Assembly: GCF_012913485.1 (NCBI RefSeq) | Contig: NZ_CP051774.1 | Coordinates: 1,550,001 to 1,614,000 of the forward strand | Length of the DNA stretch: 64,000 nt | From: Luteolibacter luteus | GTDB taxonomy: Bacteria; Verrucomicrobiota; Verrucomicrobiia; Verrucomicrobiales; Akkermansiaceae | Direction: 5' to 3' | In this document: piece after piece, positions 9,185-18,583 of the stretch | Position numbering within the stretch: position 1 is the first letter of the stretch | Layout of the letters: every line of letters starts with the position of its first letter | Translations under genes and position numbers: made by a program | The notes under the pieces: model-generated | Told to the model about the DNA's origin: nothing | Databases searched by the model: none | What the model saw: the letters and a program-made list of their open reading frames with translations, nothing else

Positions 9185-12100
9185 TCAGGCCGGCGTCGGC
9201 ACCGGCGTGTGAGGACCACCAAAGGCTTCCTCCACCTCGATATCCGGCACGGCCTCGTGCTTCGCCGCGATGATGGAGTAGAAGGCAGGCACCACGAAGA
9301 GGGTGAACAAGGTTCCGACGATCATACCCGCGACGAGCACGATGCCGATACTATTCCGGGACTCGGCACCGGCACCGGTGACGAAGATCAGCGGGGCATG
9401 GCCGAAGACCGTCGCGGCAGTGGTCATCAAGACGGGGCGCAAGCGGGTCTGCGCTGCTTCACGGAGAGCGGCGACCTTCTCCAGGCCTTTCGCCTGAAGT
9501 TCGTTCGCGAACTCCACGATGAGGATGCCGTTTTTCGCAATGAGTCCCACCAAGGTGATGAGGCCAACCTGCGAATAGATATTGATCGTCGTAAAGCCGA
9601 GGAAGGTGAAGACCAGCGCGCCGGAGATGGCAAGCGGCACCGAGCCAAGCAGGATGATCAAGGGATCTCGGAAGCTGTGGAACTGCGCGGCGAGCACGAG
9701 GTAGATCAGCATCACCGCAAAGCCGAGGGTCACGACAAGCGCCGAGCCTTCCTTCCGGATTTGCCGGGATTCACCAGCGTAGTCGATGGTCACGTCCGGC
9801 CCGATCGCTTTCTTCGCTGCATCTTCCAGCACGGTGAGCCCCGCTTCTTTCGTCACACCCGGCGTGACGCCGCCGAAGATCTTGACGGAATTCCGCTGCT
9901 GGAAGCGGTTCAGGGTGCGCGGTGAAGTCGTGGCCTCCACGGTGGTGAAGGTGGATACGGGCACGAGGTCACCGGCAGGAGTCTTGATCTTCAGGTCGAG
10001 CAAGGGGCCGACCGTTGCGCGATCATCGTCGCCGAGCTGAGGGATCACCTTGTAGCTGCGGTCGAAGTAATTGAAGCGGTTCACGTAGGCTCCGCCGAGC
10101 AAGGTGCCCAACTCCTGGCCCACGCCCGCAAGATCCAGACCGAGGTCGGCAATCTTCTCGCGATCGATCTGCACGCGTGCTTCCGGGCGGTCGATCTTCA
10201 GGTCCGTATCGACGTAGAGGAACTTGCCGCTCTGGAAGCCCGCTCCGATGATTTCATAGGCCGTCTGAATCATCGGTTCCACCGGGCCGTCGGTCTGCAA
10301 GACCAGTTCGACATCGTATTGTCCCGAGGTCGGCAGAGGTGGATCAAGCCGCGGGAAGACCCGGATGCCTGGCACCTGCGAAACGGCACCGAAGACCTCG
10401 CCATACATTTCCTCGGTCGTGCGGGTGCGATCTTTCCAGCCCTTCGTGGCCATGCCACCGAAGCCCCCCCACCCTGCGGTGAGCGACCACATGTAATCCG
10501 TTTCCGGGAAGGTCTTGATCTTCTCAACCAACGCCAAAGATTCACGGTTGGCGGCCTCGATCGTCGCATCCGGCGGAGTATCGAGGAAGAGGCTGATGTG
10601 GCTCTGGTCTTCCACCGGGGCCAGTTCGCTTTCCGAGAACATGTAGAACGGCACCGCCGCGAGCATGATCAGCACGGCCACACCCATGATCACCCAGCGG
10701 ATCTGCAGGGCACCGTCCAGCAGCACCGCATAGACCGCCTTCACCTTGTCGAAGAGATGGTTCACCAGGCGGGTGAGCCTGCCTTCCTCACCCTTCGAGT
10801 GGATGAAGCGCGAGCTCATGACCGGCGAAAGCGTTAGCGCCACGAAGCCCGAAACGATCACCGCTGCCGCCAGTGTGATCGCGAACTCAAGGAAGAGGGA
10901 TCCCGTGAGACCGCCTTGGAAACCGATCGGCGCATAAACCGCGGCCAAGGTGATCGTCATCGCGACCACCGGGCCCTTCAGCTCCCGTGCTCCGATCAGG
11001 GCAGCCTGGATGCGCGACTTCCCTTCGCGGACGTGACGCTCTACGTTTTCGACGACCACGATCGCGTCGTCCACCACGAGGCCGACGGAGAGTACAATGG
11101 CAAGGATGGTCAGCAGGTTCAGGCTGAAGCCGCAGGCCAGCATGATCGCCGCGGTGCCGATCAACGAGATGGGCATCGCAATCAACGGCACCAAGGCCGT
11201 GCGGATCGAGCCCATGAAAATGAACACAGCCAGACCGACGATCAGAATCGTCTCCACCAGCGTCTTGCTGATTTCCTTCAGCGCCTCGCGCATGAACATC
11301 GTGCCATCAAAAGCCAGGTGCATCTCGATGTCCTGGGGCAGAGTGGGCTTGATGCGCTCCATCTCTTTCTCGAGCGCATTCGCGACATCGATCTCGTTTG
11401 ATCCGACGAGAGGCCAGATGCCGAGATACACGCCCTCCTTTTCGCTGTGCTTCGCGATGTAATCCGGCTCTTCCGCGCCGAGTTCGACCTTCGCGACATC
11501 GCTAAGGCGCACGATCGATCCATTCCGCTCGACGACGATCAGCTTTTCGAAGTCATCCGTGGAGCGCAGGTCGGTATTCGCCAGCAGGTTGATCTCGACG
11601 AGATTGCCCTTCGTACGTCCCACCGCGGCGAGGTAGTTGTTCCGACGAAGCGCGGAATGGACATCGCCCGGTGTCAGGTTCATCTCCGCGAGACGCTCCG
11701 GATCGATCCACACGCGCATTGCGATCTGGCGACCGCCTTCGATGGTCACGCGCTGCACGCCGGGAAGGGTGGCGAATTGCGGCTGGAGCGAACGCGCCAG
11801 CCAGTCCGTCACCGCTGAGACGCTTCGCTCCGAGGAAGTGAAGCTCAGATAGAAGGTCGCGTAGGGCCGGTCCGCGCGCTGGATCTCCACCGTCGGCGGC
11901 TCCGCTTCCGCTGGCAATTCCGCACGGACCTGTTGGAGACGTGCATTGATCTCGGAAAGTGCCGCCGTGGTGTTGTGATTCAGCTTAAGACGCACCGTCA
12001 CCGTGCTCACGCCGGCACGGCTGGTGGATTCCACATGGTCGACGCCGCCGATCTGCGAGACCGCCCGCTCGATCGGCGTGGTGAGGAAGCCGCGTACCGT

Positions 12101-12274
12101 TTCCGCACTCGCCCCGTAGTAGAGCGTCGTGACGAGCACGGAGGAGCTTTCCAGCTTCGGATACTGCTGCACCGGCAGCGAGCCGATCGCCCGCCAGCCG
12201 ACGAGGACGATCACGAGGTTGACCACAATGGCCAACACCGGGTGCTTGATAAAGGTATCGGTAAAGGAGCGCAT
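9185..12274 (-). CDS. RND efflux transporter, inner-membrane permease
   Basis: The 1029 residues match the AcrB/MexB hydrophobe-amphiphile efflux family in length and motifs. There is a first membrane helix (FIKHPVLAIVVNLVIVLVG), then a periplasmic porter domain (about 35-330), helices 2-6 including the proton-relay pair in LVVDDAIVVVENV, a second periplasmic domain and a second helix set near the C-terminus. It uses the proton gradient to expel hydrophobic compounds through an adaptor and an outer-membrane channel. The adaptor gene lies just upstream (34 bases), with a tetR gene before that. No TolC-like channel gene is in the window. The exported compound is unknown; efflux of drugs or of an envelope lipid product are both possible. 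Confidence 0.93.
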   Translation of the reverse strand: MRSFTDTFIKHPVLAIVVNLVIVLVGWRAIGSLPVQQYPKLESSSVLVTTLYYGASAETVRGFLTTPIERAVSQIGGVDHVESTSRAGVSTVTVRLKLNHNTTAALSEINARLQQVRAELPAEAEPPTVEIQRADRPYATFYLSFTSSERSVSAVTDWLARSLQPQFATLPGVQRVTIEGGRQIAMRVWIDPERLAEMNLTPGDVHSALRRNNYLAAVGRTKGNLVEINLLANTDLRSTDDFEKLIVVERNGSIVRLSDVAKVELGAEEPDYIAKHSEKEGVYLGIWPLVGSNEIDVANALEKEMERIKPTLPQDIEMHLAFDGTMFMREALKEISKTLVETILIVGLAVFIFMGSIRTALVPLIAMPISLIGTAAIMLACGFSLNLLTILAIVLSVGLVVDDAIVVVENVERHVREGKSRIQAALIGARELKGPVVAMTITLAAVYAPIGFQGGLTGSLFLEFAITLAAAVIVSGFVALTLSPVMSSRFIHSKGEEGRLTRLVNHLFDKVKAVYAVLLDGALQIRWVIMGVAVLIMLAAVPFYMFSESELAPVEDQSHISLFLDTPPDATIEAANRESLALVEKIKTFPETDYMWSLTAGWGGFGGMATKGWKDRTRTTEEMYGEVFGAVSQVPGIRVFPRLDPPLPTSGQYDVELVLQTDGPVEPMIQTAYEIIGAGFQSGKFLYVDTDLKIDRPEARVQIDREKIADLGLDLAGVGQELGTLLGGAYVNRFNYFDRSYKVIPQLGDDDRATVGPLLDLKIKTPAGDLVPVSTFTTVEATTSPRTLNRFQQRNSVKIFGGVTPGVTKEAGLTVLEDAAKKAIGPDVTIDYAGESRQIRKEGSALVVTLGFAVMLIYLVLAAQFHSFRDPLIILLGSVPLAISGALVFTFLGFTTINIYSQVGLITLVGLIAKNGILIVEFANELQAKGLEKVAALREAAQTRLRPVLMTTAATVFGHAPLIFVTGAGAESRNSIGIVLVAGMIVGTLFTLFVVPAFYSIIAAKHEAVPDIEVEEAFGGPHTPVPTPA

Positions 12275-12308
12275 GGCACCTGGAGGAAGAAAGGATTACG
12301 TGTCTGTC

Positions 12309-13418
12309 TTACTGCGCCTGCTGGCCTTGCGGGGCCTTGCCCATGTCCGCGACCAGCACGCCTTCGCGCAACTTGAAGGAACCGGAAGCCGCGAGCTGCT
12401 CGCCCGCGCTGAGGCCCTTTTCGATCAGCACCTCGTCACCGAGCACCGCTCCGCTTTGGACCAGTCGGGTAGAAGCCCGCGGCTTTCCTTCCTTGTCCGC
12501 GATGACCACGAACACGTGGTCACCCTGTGGGCCGCGACGCAGCCCGCTGATCGGAATCGCGACCACCTTGCGCGGTGGACCGAGAGGCACCCGCACCTGC
12601 ACCGAAGCGCCCGGTGGCGGCACCTTGGCGGCGTCCGCTACTTTCGCACGCACCCAGCCGCTACGTGTCGCGCGATCGATGCGCGCATCGAGGGCTTCGA
12701 TCGTGGCGGTGACCGGCGTCTCCTTGCTGGAGCCGGCAACCTCAACCGGGTCGCCCTGCTTCAAGCCGGCAGCCACCGCCTGCGTGACGGAGAAGTCCAC
12801 GTAGACCGCCTCATCCACGCCCTGCAGCGTGGTCAGTTCCGTGCCCTCCTCCAGATATTGTCCCGGATGGACGTCCGAAAGACCGATCCGTGCGCGGAAG
12901 GGCGCGCGGATGATCTTGCGCGCGATCATGGCCTTCGTCCGCTCGGTCTGCGCCAGCGCCACATCGCGCTCCGCACGTGCTTGATCGAGATCCTTCTTCG
13001 AGGTCGCGCTACTGGAAACCAGCGTGTCGGCGCGCTTCAAGTTCGTCTCGGTCAGCGCAGCTTGTGCATCCAGCGCCCTGAGCTCCGCTTCTTCCACGGA
13101 AACATCCAGCGCCACCAGCACCTCGCCCGCCTCCACGATCTTCCCCGGCGTGAGGTCGACTTTGGCAACCGTCCCGGAGACCTCGTTTTTCAAGGTCACC
13201 GAGCGAAGGGCCAGCACGCTGCCCACTGCGGTGGTGGTGCGACGGTGCTCGACCTCGCGGGCCGTTTGCACGATCACCGCCTCCATTTGCTCCGGCATCA
13301 TTGCCGCCTCCTCGATCGACTTTTGAATATCCGCCTTCTTCTTCGCAGCCAGACCGGCACCCACCGCAACCACGGCGGCGACCAGCGCTAAAGATGCAAC
13401 CCAATGTGATGCCTTCAT
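12309..13418 (-). CDS. RND efflux periplasmic adaptor (membrane fusion protein)
   Basis: From the ATG at 13418 there are 369 residues with an N-terminal membrane anchor (ASLALVAAVVAVGAGLA). The lipoyl half-motifs (VSGTVAKVDLTPGKIVEAGEVL, and RAPFRARIGLSDVHPGQYLEEG) flank a helical hairpin (about residues 100-155), followed by beta-barrel and membrane-proximal domains. This is the HlyD/AcrA/MexE class that bridges permease and outer-membrane channel. The start overlaps the tetR stop by 4 bases and has TCAGGAA as ribosome binding site. The frame stays open upstream to 13733, but that is the shadow of tetR, so the shorter start is used. Confidence 0.92.
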   Translation of the reverse strand: MKASHWVASLALVAAVVAVGAGLAAKKKADIQKSIEEAAMMPEQMEAVIVQTAREVEHRRTTTAVGSVLALRSVTLKNEVSGTVAKVDLTPGKIVEAGEVLVALDVSVEEAELRALDAQAALTETNLKRADTLVSSSATSKKDLDQARAERDVALAQTERTKAMIARKIIRAPFRARIGLSDVHPGQYLEEGTELTTLQGVDEAVYVDFSVTQAVAAGLKQGDPVEVAGSSKETPVTATIEALDARIDRATRSGWVRAKVADAAKVPPPGASVQVRVPLGPPRKVVAIPISGLRRGPQGDHVFVVIADKEGKPRASTRLVQSGAVLGDEVLIEKGLSAGEQLAASGSFKLREGVLVADMGKAPQGQQAQ

Positions 13419-14026
13419 GATTCCTGAGAGGTAGTCGTTTGAGATCCGTCGTTCTTGGCAGCGGCTTCGATTGCTTGGGAAATCGCCCGCTCCAGCACCG
13501 TGCGCATGCTGTCGAGGTCCGCCTGCACCACCGGCCGCAGCCGGAGCACCCAGTAGAACCACAGACCGTCCATCGCCGTGCTGATCGTCTCGGCCACCCC
13601 TTGGGGCAGGCCGTCCGCCTTCAAATAGCTGTAAAGTTCCTCGTAGGTCTCCCGCATCGGCTGGATGAGGGCCGGATTCTGCGCGAGTGCCGCGAAGACC
13701 GAGGAGTAACTGCGGCGCAGCTCCTCCGTCCATGCCTGGGCATCCGTGAAGCAGCCCAGCAGGAGTCCCCGCACCATGCGTCCCGGCCCGGGCGGTACAC
13801 TCTCATAGGAGGACATGAAGTGATGCCGCCAGCCGTCCGCCGCGCGCCGGACCATCGCTTCGATCAACTGGTCCTTGTTGGTGAAGTAGTGGAGCAGGCC
13901 GCCCTTGCTTACCCCTGCCTCCGCCGCCACCGCGTCAAAGGTCAGCCGCGCGATCCCCTCGCGCACGCCCACCGTCTCCGCCGCGTCCAGCAACTGGTCC
14001 CTCGTGCTTTGGTTTGCCCGTGTCAT
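13415..14026 (-). CDS. TetR-family transcriptional repressor of the efflux operon
   Basis: From the ATG at 14026 the protein has 203 residues, the usual TetR length. The N-terminal helix-turn-helix is clear: TRDQLLDAAETVGVREGIARLTFDAVAAEAGVSKGGLLHYFTNKDQL. The C-terminal half (about 60-203) is the variable ligand and dimer domain. It is the first gene of tetR-adaptor-permease and overlaps the adaptor by 4 bases. Two copies of a near palindrome lie 23 bases upstream, so autoregulation of the operon is likely, with release when a ligand binds. An open frame up to 14245 exists, but it would run through the operators, so the shorter start is chosen. Confidence 0.9.
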   Translation of the reverse strand: MTRANQSTRDQLLDAAETVGVREGIARLTFDAVAAEAGVSKGGLLHYFTNKDQLIEAMVRRAADGWRHHFMSSYESVPPGPGRMVRGLLLGCFTDAQAWTEELRRSYSSVFAALAQNPALIQPMRETYEELYSYLKADGLPQGVAETISTAMDGLWFYWVLRLRPVVQADLDSMRTVLERAISQAIEAAAKNDGSQTTTSQES

Positions 14027-14048
14027 TTCAGCGTCGCGCGGCGACCCT

Positions 14049-14085
14049 ACCGTCCAGACGGTCGGGGTCAAACCGTCCAGACGGT
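14049..14085. promoter_or_regulatory. Tandem TetR operators
   Basis: ACCGTCCAGACGGT occurs twice, at 14049-14062 and 14072-14085. Each is ACCGTC and its inverted copy GACGGT around two bases, 23 bases apart, and each is followed by CGGG. They sit directly upstream of tetR and in the gap to the divergent gene at 14219, so they could control both. Binding by this TetR is inference. Confidence 0.7.
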
Positions 14086-14218
14086 CGGGTCCGCATTTTT
14101 GTGTCATCGCCGGGTGCCTCACGTGTTCAAAAGGACGACGGATGAGGCCGCTCGAAAGTGACACCGACCGGGAAAAAGTCGGATTAGCCCGTCTTCCGGG
14201 TCGGCCAAACCGGCAGGA

Positions 14219-15547
14219 ATGCCTTGCTTCCAAGGGGAAAGCCATGCAGTTGGACGCGCCTCACGCCGATTCATGCCGCCGAACGCCCGATGCCCCGTTT
14301 CCCTTCTCCACGAACGCTGGCTCGAAACCTTGTCCCGGTTCCGCAATCGGACGGCGATCATTGAAAATGGGGACGTCTGGACTTTCGCCGACCTTGCCGA
14401 GCGCTTGGAAGGCACCTCGCTCGCGCGGGGCACGGTATTCGCCCAAGGCGGCGTCGCGGACATCGCGGCGGAGACCTTGCGCGGCTGGCGGGATGGCCAG
14501 GCGGTGCTCGCCTTGGAGAAGGATGCTCCGGAGCCCGGGCTGCCGGAGGAGTTTCCGCAAGGGACCGCGCATCTGAAGCTGACGCCGGGCATCGAGGGAA
14601 AGCCGCGCGCTGTGTTCTTCTCCGCAGAGCAAATCGCTGCCGATGCCGATCGACTTGTCGCCGCCATGGGCTTGCGCCATGAGCTGCCGAATCTGGCGGC
14701 CGCTTCCGTCACCCATTCCTACGGCTTCTCTAGTATTATCCTGCCGCTGCTTCTGCACGGGGTGCCGGTGCATGCGGTGGAAGTTCCTTTCCCGCGGGTC
14801 GTGGCGGATGCCTTGGCAGAACACAAGCAGATGGTCGTTCCGGCCGTCCCATCCATGTGGCGGGCTTGGCATCGCTCGGGCGTGCTGAACAAGCCAAACA
14901 TCGCGATGGCCATTTCCGCGGGCGCCCCCCTCTCGCTGGAGCTGGAAAACACCATCTTCGAAAGCTGCGGGCTGAAGCTCCACAATTTCTACGGTGCCAG
15001 CGAATGCGGTGGCATCTCCTTCGACGGCAGCGGGGTACCGCGGAGTTCCACCACGGATCTAGGAACCGCCTTCGATGGCGTGGCGGTGAGCGTTCACGAG
15101 TCCGGACGATTCCTCGTCGCAAGTTCATCGGCCGCCCTCGGCTACCAGACCACCCGGGAGGGTGAATTGCTGGGAGACGGGCAATTCCTTACCCAGGATT
15201 TCGGCCGGATTGAAAAGGGACACTTGCTCTTGGAGAGCAGCGGTGCCGAGTCCATCAATGTCGCAGGCCGGAAGATCGGGCCTGCGAAGATCGAGGCGGC
15301 CCTGATCGCCACGGGGCTCATCGAGAAGGCGAAGGTCTTCGGTGTGCCGAGCCATGATCCGGAGCGGGTCGAGGAAATCGCCGCGATGGTTTTACTGAAA
15401 AACGGCTCCCTCGATAGCCTGCGGCACGCTGCATCGGAAACCTTGGCAGGCTGGGAACTTCCCCGCCACTGGGTGATCGACGCGGATGAGGCCGCGTGGA
15501 AGCTGGGACGAGCAGAGCTGAAGAAGAAATACGTGAACCACCGCTAG
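14219..15547 (+). CDS. Acyl/aryl-AMP ligase-like protein (ANL superfamily)
   Basis: The 442-residue protein shows the ANL adenylation fold: the A5 motif [13 protein letters not shown], the start of the C-terminal domain near [20 protein letters not shown], and an end resembling A10 ([12 protein letters not shown]) with the lysine retained. The phosphate-binding loop is degenerate: [15 protein letters not shown] stands where TSGTTGxPKGV is usual, and the N-terminal part is short against the usual 500-550 residues. In aryl polyene clusters, similar short ligases load the aromatic starter. The start is uncertain: ATG at 14219 or, equally plausible, ATG at 14273 (424 residues). It ends 4 bases before the convergent dehydratase. 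Confidence 0.78.
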   Translation: MPCFQGESHAVGRASRRFMPPNARCPVSLLHERWLETLSRFRNRTAIIENGDVWTFADLAERLEGTSLARGTVFAQGGVADIAAETLRGWRDGQAVLALEKDAPEPGLPEEFPQGTAHLKLTPGIEGKPRAVFFSAEQIAADADRLVAAMGLRHELPNLAAASVTHSYGFSSIILPLLLHGVPVHAVEVPFPRVVADALAEHKQMVVPAVPSMWRAWHRSGVLNKPNIAMAISAGAPLSLELENTIFESCGLKLHNFYGASECGGISFDGSGVPRSSTTDLGTAFDGVAVSVHESGRFLVASSSAALGYQTTREGELLGDGQFLTQDFGRIEKGHLLLESSGAESINVAGRKIGPAKIEAALIATGLIEKAKVFGVPSHDPERVEEIAAMVLLKNGSLDSLRHAASETLAGWELPRHWVIDADEAAWKLGRAELKKKYVNHR

Positions 15548-15551
15548 GCGC

Positions 15552-15974
15552 TCAGCCCTCCTGCCCGCTGAGCATGATCTTGGCAGTGGCCAAGGGCCGG
15601 TCGCCCACACTGACCTCACCGGATACCTGGATCATCCCGCCGAGCCGCCCTTCGACCTCCGCCTTGAGCGTCAGCATTTCCCCCGGAACCGCCGCACCGA
15701 GAATCTTCGCCGCGCGCACCCCCGTCAGCAGGAGGTTTTTCAGAGGAGGAATCATAGGATTGCTCTGCGCGACCACGCCACCAAGCTGGGCGACCGCCTC
15801 GATTAGAACGACTCCCGGCATCAACGGATTCCCTGGGAAATGTCCCGCAAGGAAGGGCTCGTCTCCCCTGACCAGATAATGGCCAGTGGCGGACTTTCCG
15901 GGCTCCAAGGAATCGAGGCCATCCACAAAGCGGAACTCGGGGCCGTGCGGCAGGGCGGCGAGTGGATTATTCAT
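15552..15974 (-). CDS. 3-hydroxyacyl-ACP dehydratase, hotdog fold (FabZ-like)
   Basis: From the ATG at 15974 there are 140 residues (an ATG at 15983 is also possible). The signature [20 protein letters not shown] carries the catalytic His and, on the following helix, Glu. The enzyme would dehydrate 3-hydroxyacyl-ACP to the enoyl form. A FabZ of this kind placed next to an AMP ligase and an acyltransferase fits the dehydratase role in aryl-polyene-like synthesis, where repeated dehydration without enoyl reduction gives the conjugated chain. A housekeeping FabZ cannot be excluded, but lpx and other fab genes are absent here. Confidence 0.82.
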   Translation of the reverse strand: MNNPLAALPHGPEFRFVDGLDSLEPGKSATGHYLVRGDEPFLAGHFPGNPLMPGVVLIEAVAQLGGVVAQSNPMIPPLKNLLLTGVRAAKILGAAVPGEMLTLKAEVEGRLGGMIQVSGEVSVGDRPLATAKIMLSGQEG

Positions 15975-16092
15975 GAGGCGCATCCATCCCCCTGTGGCCG
16001 CTCGTGACAAGCCTCTAACGGGCATTTTGCGCCGGAATTTTCCATGGACCGGAATAGGGGTCACCGGTTAGAATTCGGACGCGTTTCCTCCC

Positions 16093-16932
16093 ATGCCACC
16101 CGTCGAAAGCCAGAGTCTGCGAGCGCCGCAGGCCATCGCGAATGCCACGCCAAAGCGTTGGTGGCGTGAGCTCTGGGATGCCGTCGCAACCCTCGGCGCC
16201 TTCGCCTACTGGGGCGTGGCAGGACTTCTGATCACCGCGCTCTCCATTCCCCTGATCATCATGCTGCCCTGCTCCGTGGCCAAGAAATTGGGCCGTGGGA
16301 TGCTGCACCGTGCTTTCCGGATTTTCGTCCGATACTTGCGAGCCACCGATCTGGTTCACGCTGATCTTGAATCCCTCGATGCCCTGAAACAGACGGAGGG
16401 GCCGGTGATCATCGCGCCGAATCACACCTCGCTTTGGGACGCGGTCTTCGTGATTTCCAAGCTCCCCCAGCCGATCTGCATCATGAAGGAGGCGATTTTG
16501 AAGAATCCCTTCCTCGGCGGCGGCGCGCGTCTGGCTGGCTACATTCCGAATGGCTCTTCGGCCGGGATGGTGAAAGCCGCCGCCGATTCCCTTCATCAGG
16601 GCGGCCAGCTCCTGCTTTTCCCCGAGGGAACCCGGACACGCCATGAGGCCCGCTGGATCAATCCCCTGCGCGGAGGCTGCGCCCTGATCGCTCGCAAGGC
16701 GGGGGTCCCGGTGCGCCCTGTATTCATCCGGAGTAACACCCGCTTCCTCGAAAAGGGCTGGCCCTTGTGGAAAAAGCCGGAGTTTCCGATCCGCCTGAGT
16801 TTTGAGCTCGGAGAGCCGCTGATCCCTGAGGACGGAGAATCCGCCCACGAGTTCACCAAGCGGCTGGAGGAGATCTTTGAGCAGAATCTGTCCCGCGCCC
16901 ACAAGCTGAGGCGACAGGTGGAAGAGCGGTGA
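16093..16932 (+). CDS. 1-acyl-glycerol-3-phosphate-type acyltransferase (PlsC family)
   Basis: The 279-residue protein has one or two N-terminal membrane segments (about 35-60) and the four acyltransferase blocks. NHTSLWD supplies His111 and Asp116, and FPEGTRTR is the third motif (about residue 177), with a late PVRPVFI block. It transfers an acyl chain from ACP or CoA to a glycerol phosphate or another hydroxyl acceptor at the inner membrane face. It lies divergent from the dehydratase and may share a control region with it. In aryl polyene loci, acyltransferases of this kind attach the polyene to a lipid anchor; simple phospholipid synthesis is the alternative. Confidence 0.87.
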   Translation: MPPVESQSLRAPQAIANATPKRWWRELWDAVATLGAFAYWGVAGLLITALSIPLIIMLPCSVAKKLGRGMLHRAFRIFVRYLRATDLVHADLESLDALKQTEGPVIIAPNHTSLWDAVFVISKLPQPICIMKEAILKNPFLGGGARLAGYIPNGSSAGMVKAAADSLHQGGQLLLFPEGTRTRHEARWINPLRGGCALIARKAGVPVRPVFIRSNTRFLEKGWPLWKKPEFPIRLSFELGEPLIPEDGESAHEFTKRLEEIFEQNLSRAHKLRRQVEER

Positions 16933-17099
16933 TTTTTTCTGATCATGGAATCGGGCAATTCGCCAAGTTTTGCGGGCTGAAGGCCCTGCATCTGAAACCG
17001 TGACAAAAATCGAAGCCGGATTCCGCTTGTGACCTGACCCAGCCCTCCCCTACGTTCCGCGCGCCGCGCGGGCAGCGTCCTCCGCGGTGTCCCGCGCCC

Positions 17100-18239
17100 A
17101 TGAAAGCCATTCTCGCCCTTGAAGACGGCCGCCTTTTCGAAGGCCGTGCCTTCGGTGCTTCCGGAACCACCACCGGGGAAATCTGCTTCAATACCTCGAT
17201 GACGGGTTATCAGGAGGTTATCACCGATCCCTCCTACCGCGGCCAGATCGTCGCGATGACCTACCCGCAGATCGGAAACTACGGGATCAACCCGGAAGAT
17301 GCTGAGTCCTCCGCCCCGCATGTCCGCGGCTTCGTGATCGGCGAGCTTTCCCCGGTCGCCTCGAACTGGCGCTCCCGCCAATCTCTCCCGGACTACTTTT
17401 CGCAGCACGGCGTGGTCGGAATCGAGCACGTCGATACCCGCGCACTGACCAAGCACCTGCGTTCCCGCGGGGCGATGCGTGCTTGTCTCACGACCGAGTT
17501 GAGCGCCGAGGAAGCAATCAAGACGGCCCAAGCCTCGCCCTCCATGGAAGGCATGGACTACGTGCAGGAAGTCTCCACCGAGGCCGGCTACATCTGGCAG
17601 GATGACTCCCGCCGCTTTGCCCTGCCGAATGCCTCGACCGGCCAGCTTGAGACCTACCTCGAGCTGCCACCGATCAAGCATCGCATCGTAGCCTTCGATT
17701 TCGGCATCAAGTGGAACATTCTCCGCCGCCTGCGCCAGGCTGGATTTGAAGTGGACGTGGTGAATTCCCGCAGCTCTGCCGAGTCCGTGCTCGCGAAGAA
17801 TCCGGACGGCATCTTCCTCTCGAACGGCCCGGGCGATCCGGCTGCGCTCGGCTACATCCACGAGGAGGTCAAGAAGCTCATCGGCAAGAAGCCGGTCTTC
17901 GGTATCTGCCTCGGCAACCAGATCCTCGGCCACGTCTTCGGCGGCAAGACCTACAAGCTGAAGTTCGGCCATCGCGGTGGCAACCAGCCGGTAAAGGACC
18001 TTCGCAGCGGCCGCATCTCCATCACTTCGCAGAACCATGGCTTCGCCGTGGATGCCGAATCGCTGCCCTCGAACGTCGAGGTCACGCACCTGAATCTGAA
18101 CGACGACACGGTCGAGGGCATCCGCCACAAGGACATGCCGGTCTTCTCCGTGCAGTATCACCCTGAGGCTGCTCCCGGCCCGCACGATGCGACTTACTTC
18201 TTCGAAGAGTTCGCCTCGCTGATCGATCAAACGAAATGA
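17100..18239 (+). CDS. carA: Carbamoyl-phosphate synthase small subunit
   Basis: The 379-residue protein hydrolyses glutamine and passes ammonia to the large subunit for arginine and pyrimidine synthesis. The N-terminal CPSase domain (about 1-140) begins ILALEDGRLFEGRAFGASG and includes NTSMTGYQEV. The class I glutaminase domain has Cys270 in GICLGNQ, and His354 with Glu356 in QYHPEAAPGP. The length matches family members. carB is not in the window. The reading frame is intact, and a hairpin lies about 145 bases after the stop. Confidence 0.97.
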   Translation: MKAILALEDGRLFEGRAFGASGTTTGEICFNTSMTGYQEVITDPSYRGQIVAMTYPQIGNYGINPEDAESSAPHVRGFVIGELSPVASNWRSRQSLPDYFSQHGVVGIEHVDTRALTKHLRSRGAMRACLTTELSAEEAIKTAQASPSMEGMDYVQEVSTEAGYIWQDDSRRFALPNASTGQLETYLELPPIKHRIVAFDFGIKWNILRRLRQAGFEVDVVNSRSSAESVLAKNPDGIFLSNGPGDPAALGYIHEEVKKLIGKKPVFGICLGNQILGHVFGGKTYKLKFGHRGGNQPVKDLRSGRISITSQNHGFAVDAESLPSNVEVTHLNLNDDTVEGIRHKDMPVFSVQYHPEAAPGPHDATYFFEEFASLIDQTK

Positions 18240-18244
18240 GGCTC

Positions 18245-18577
18245 TAACCGCGAATGGACGCGAATGGACGCGAGTCGGATTTGAAAGACGTGGTCTACGC
18301 CATCGTCTCGTGCTCCATAGAACTCCAAAGCGGCGAGAATCCGGAGCCGGGCGACCCGTCTCCGGTCACTGACCTCTCATCAGGGCCTGCCTTCCAAGGC
18401 AGGCCTTCTTCGGGAAACTTCATGCCCGGCCTCCTCATTCTCAATCTGAGCGCGGCACGCAAAGCATGGGGTTTCCACCCAACCACAAAAATCGCACGCC
18501 GTAACGGACGCTGATCGTCCTAAACCGGCAGCAGGAATTTTTCTTCATTCGCGTCCATTCGCGATCATTCGCGGTTA
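18245..18577. repeat. Terminal inverted repeats flanking the carA-purA gap
   Basis: Arms at 18245-18273 and 18549-18577 (29 bases each) are inverted copies with 27 of 29 positions matching. Each is built on the tandem decamer GAATGGACGC. They enclose about 275 bases without a credible gene, and the right arm ends six bases before the purA start codon. The layout is like a small non-autonomous mobile element, but no target duplication is visible. Confidence 0.7.
18384..18410 (+). terminator. Terminator-like perfect hairpin between carA and purA
   Basis: GGCCTGCCTT and its exact complement form a 10-base stem around a two-base loop, followed by TTCTT. It may end the carA transcript; it also lies inside the inverted-repeat element. 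Confidence 0.6.
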
Positions 18578-18583
18578 AAGAAC

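Noticed and set aside
18254..18514. An 86-codon frame in the carA-purA gap
   Set aside because: It starts inside the inverted-repeat arm and reads through a hairpin; no protein-like pattern.
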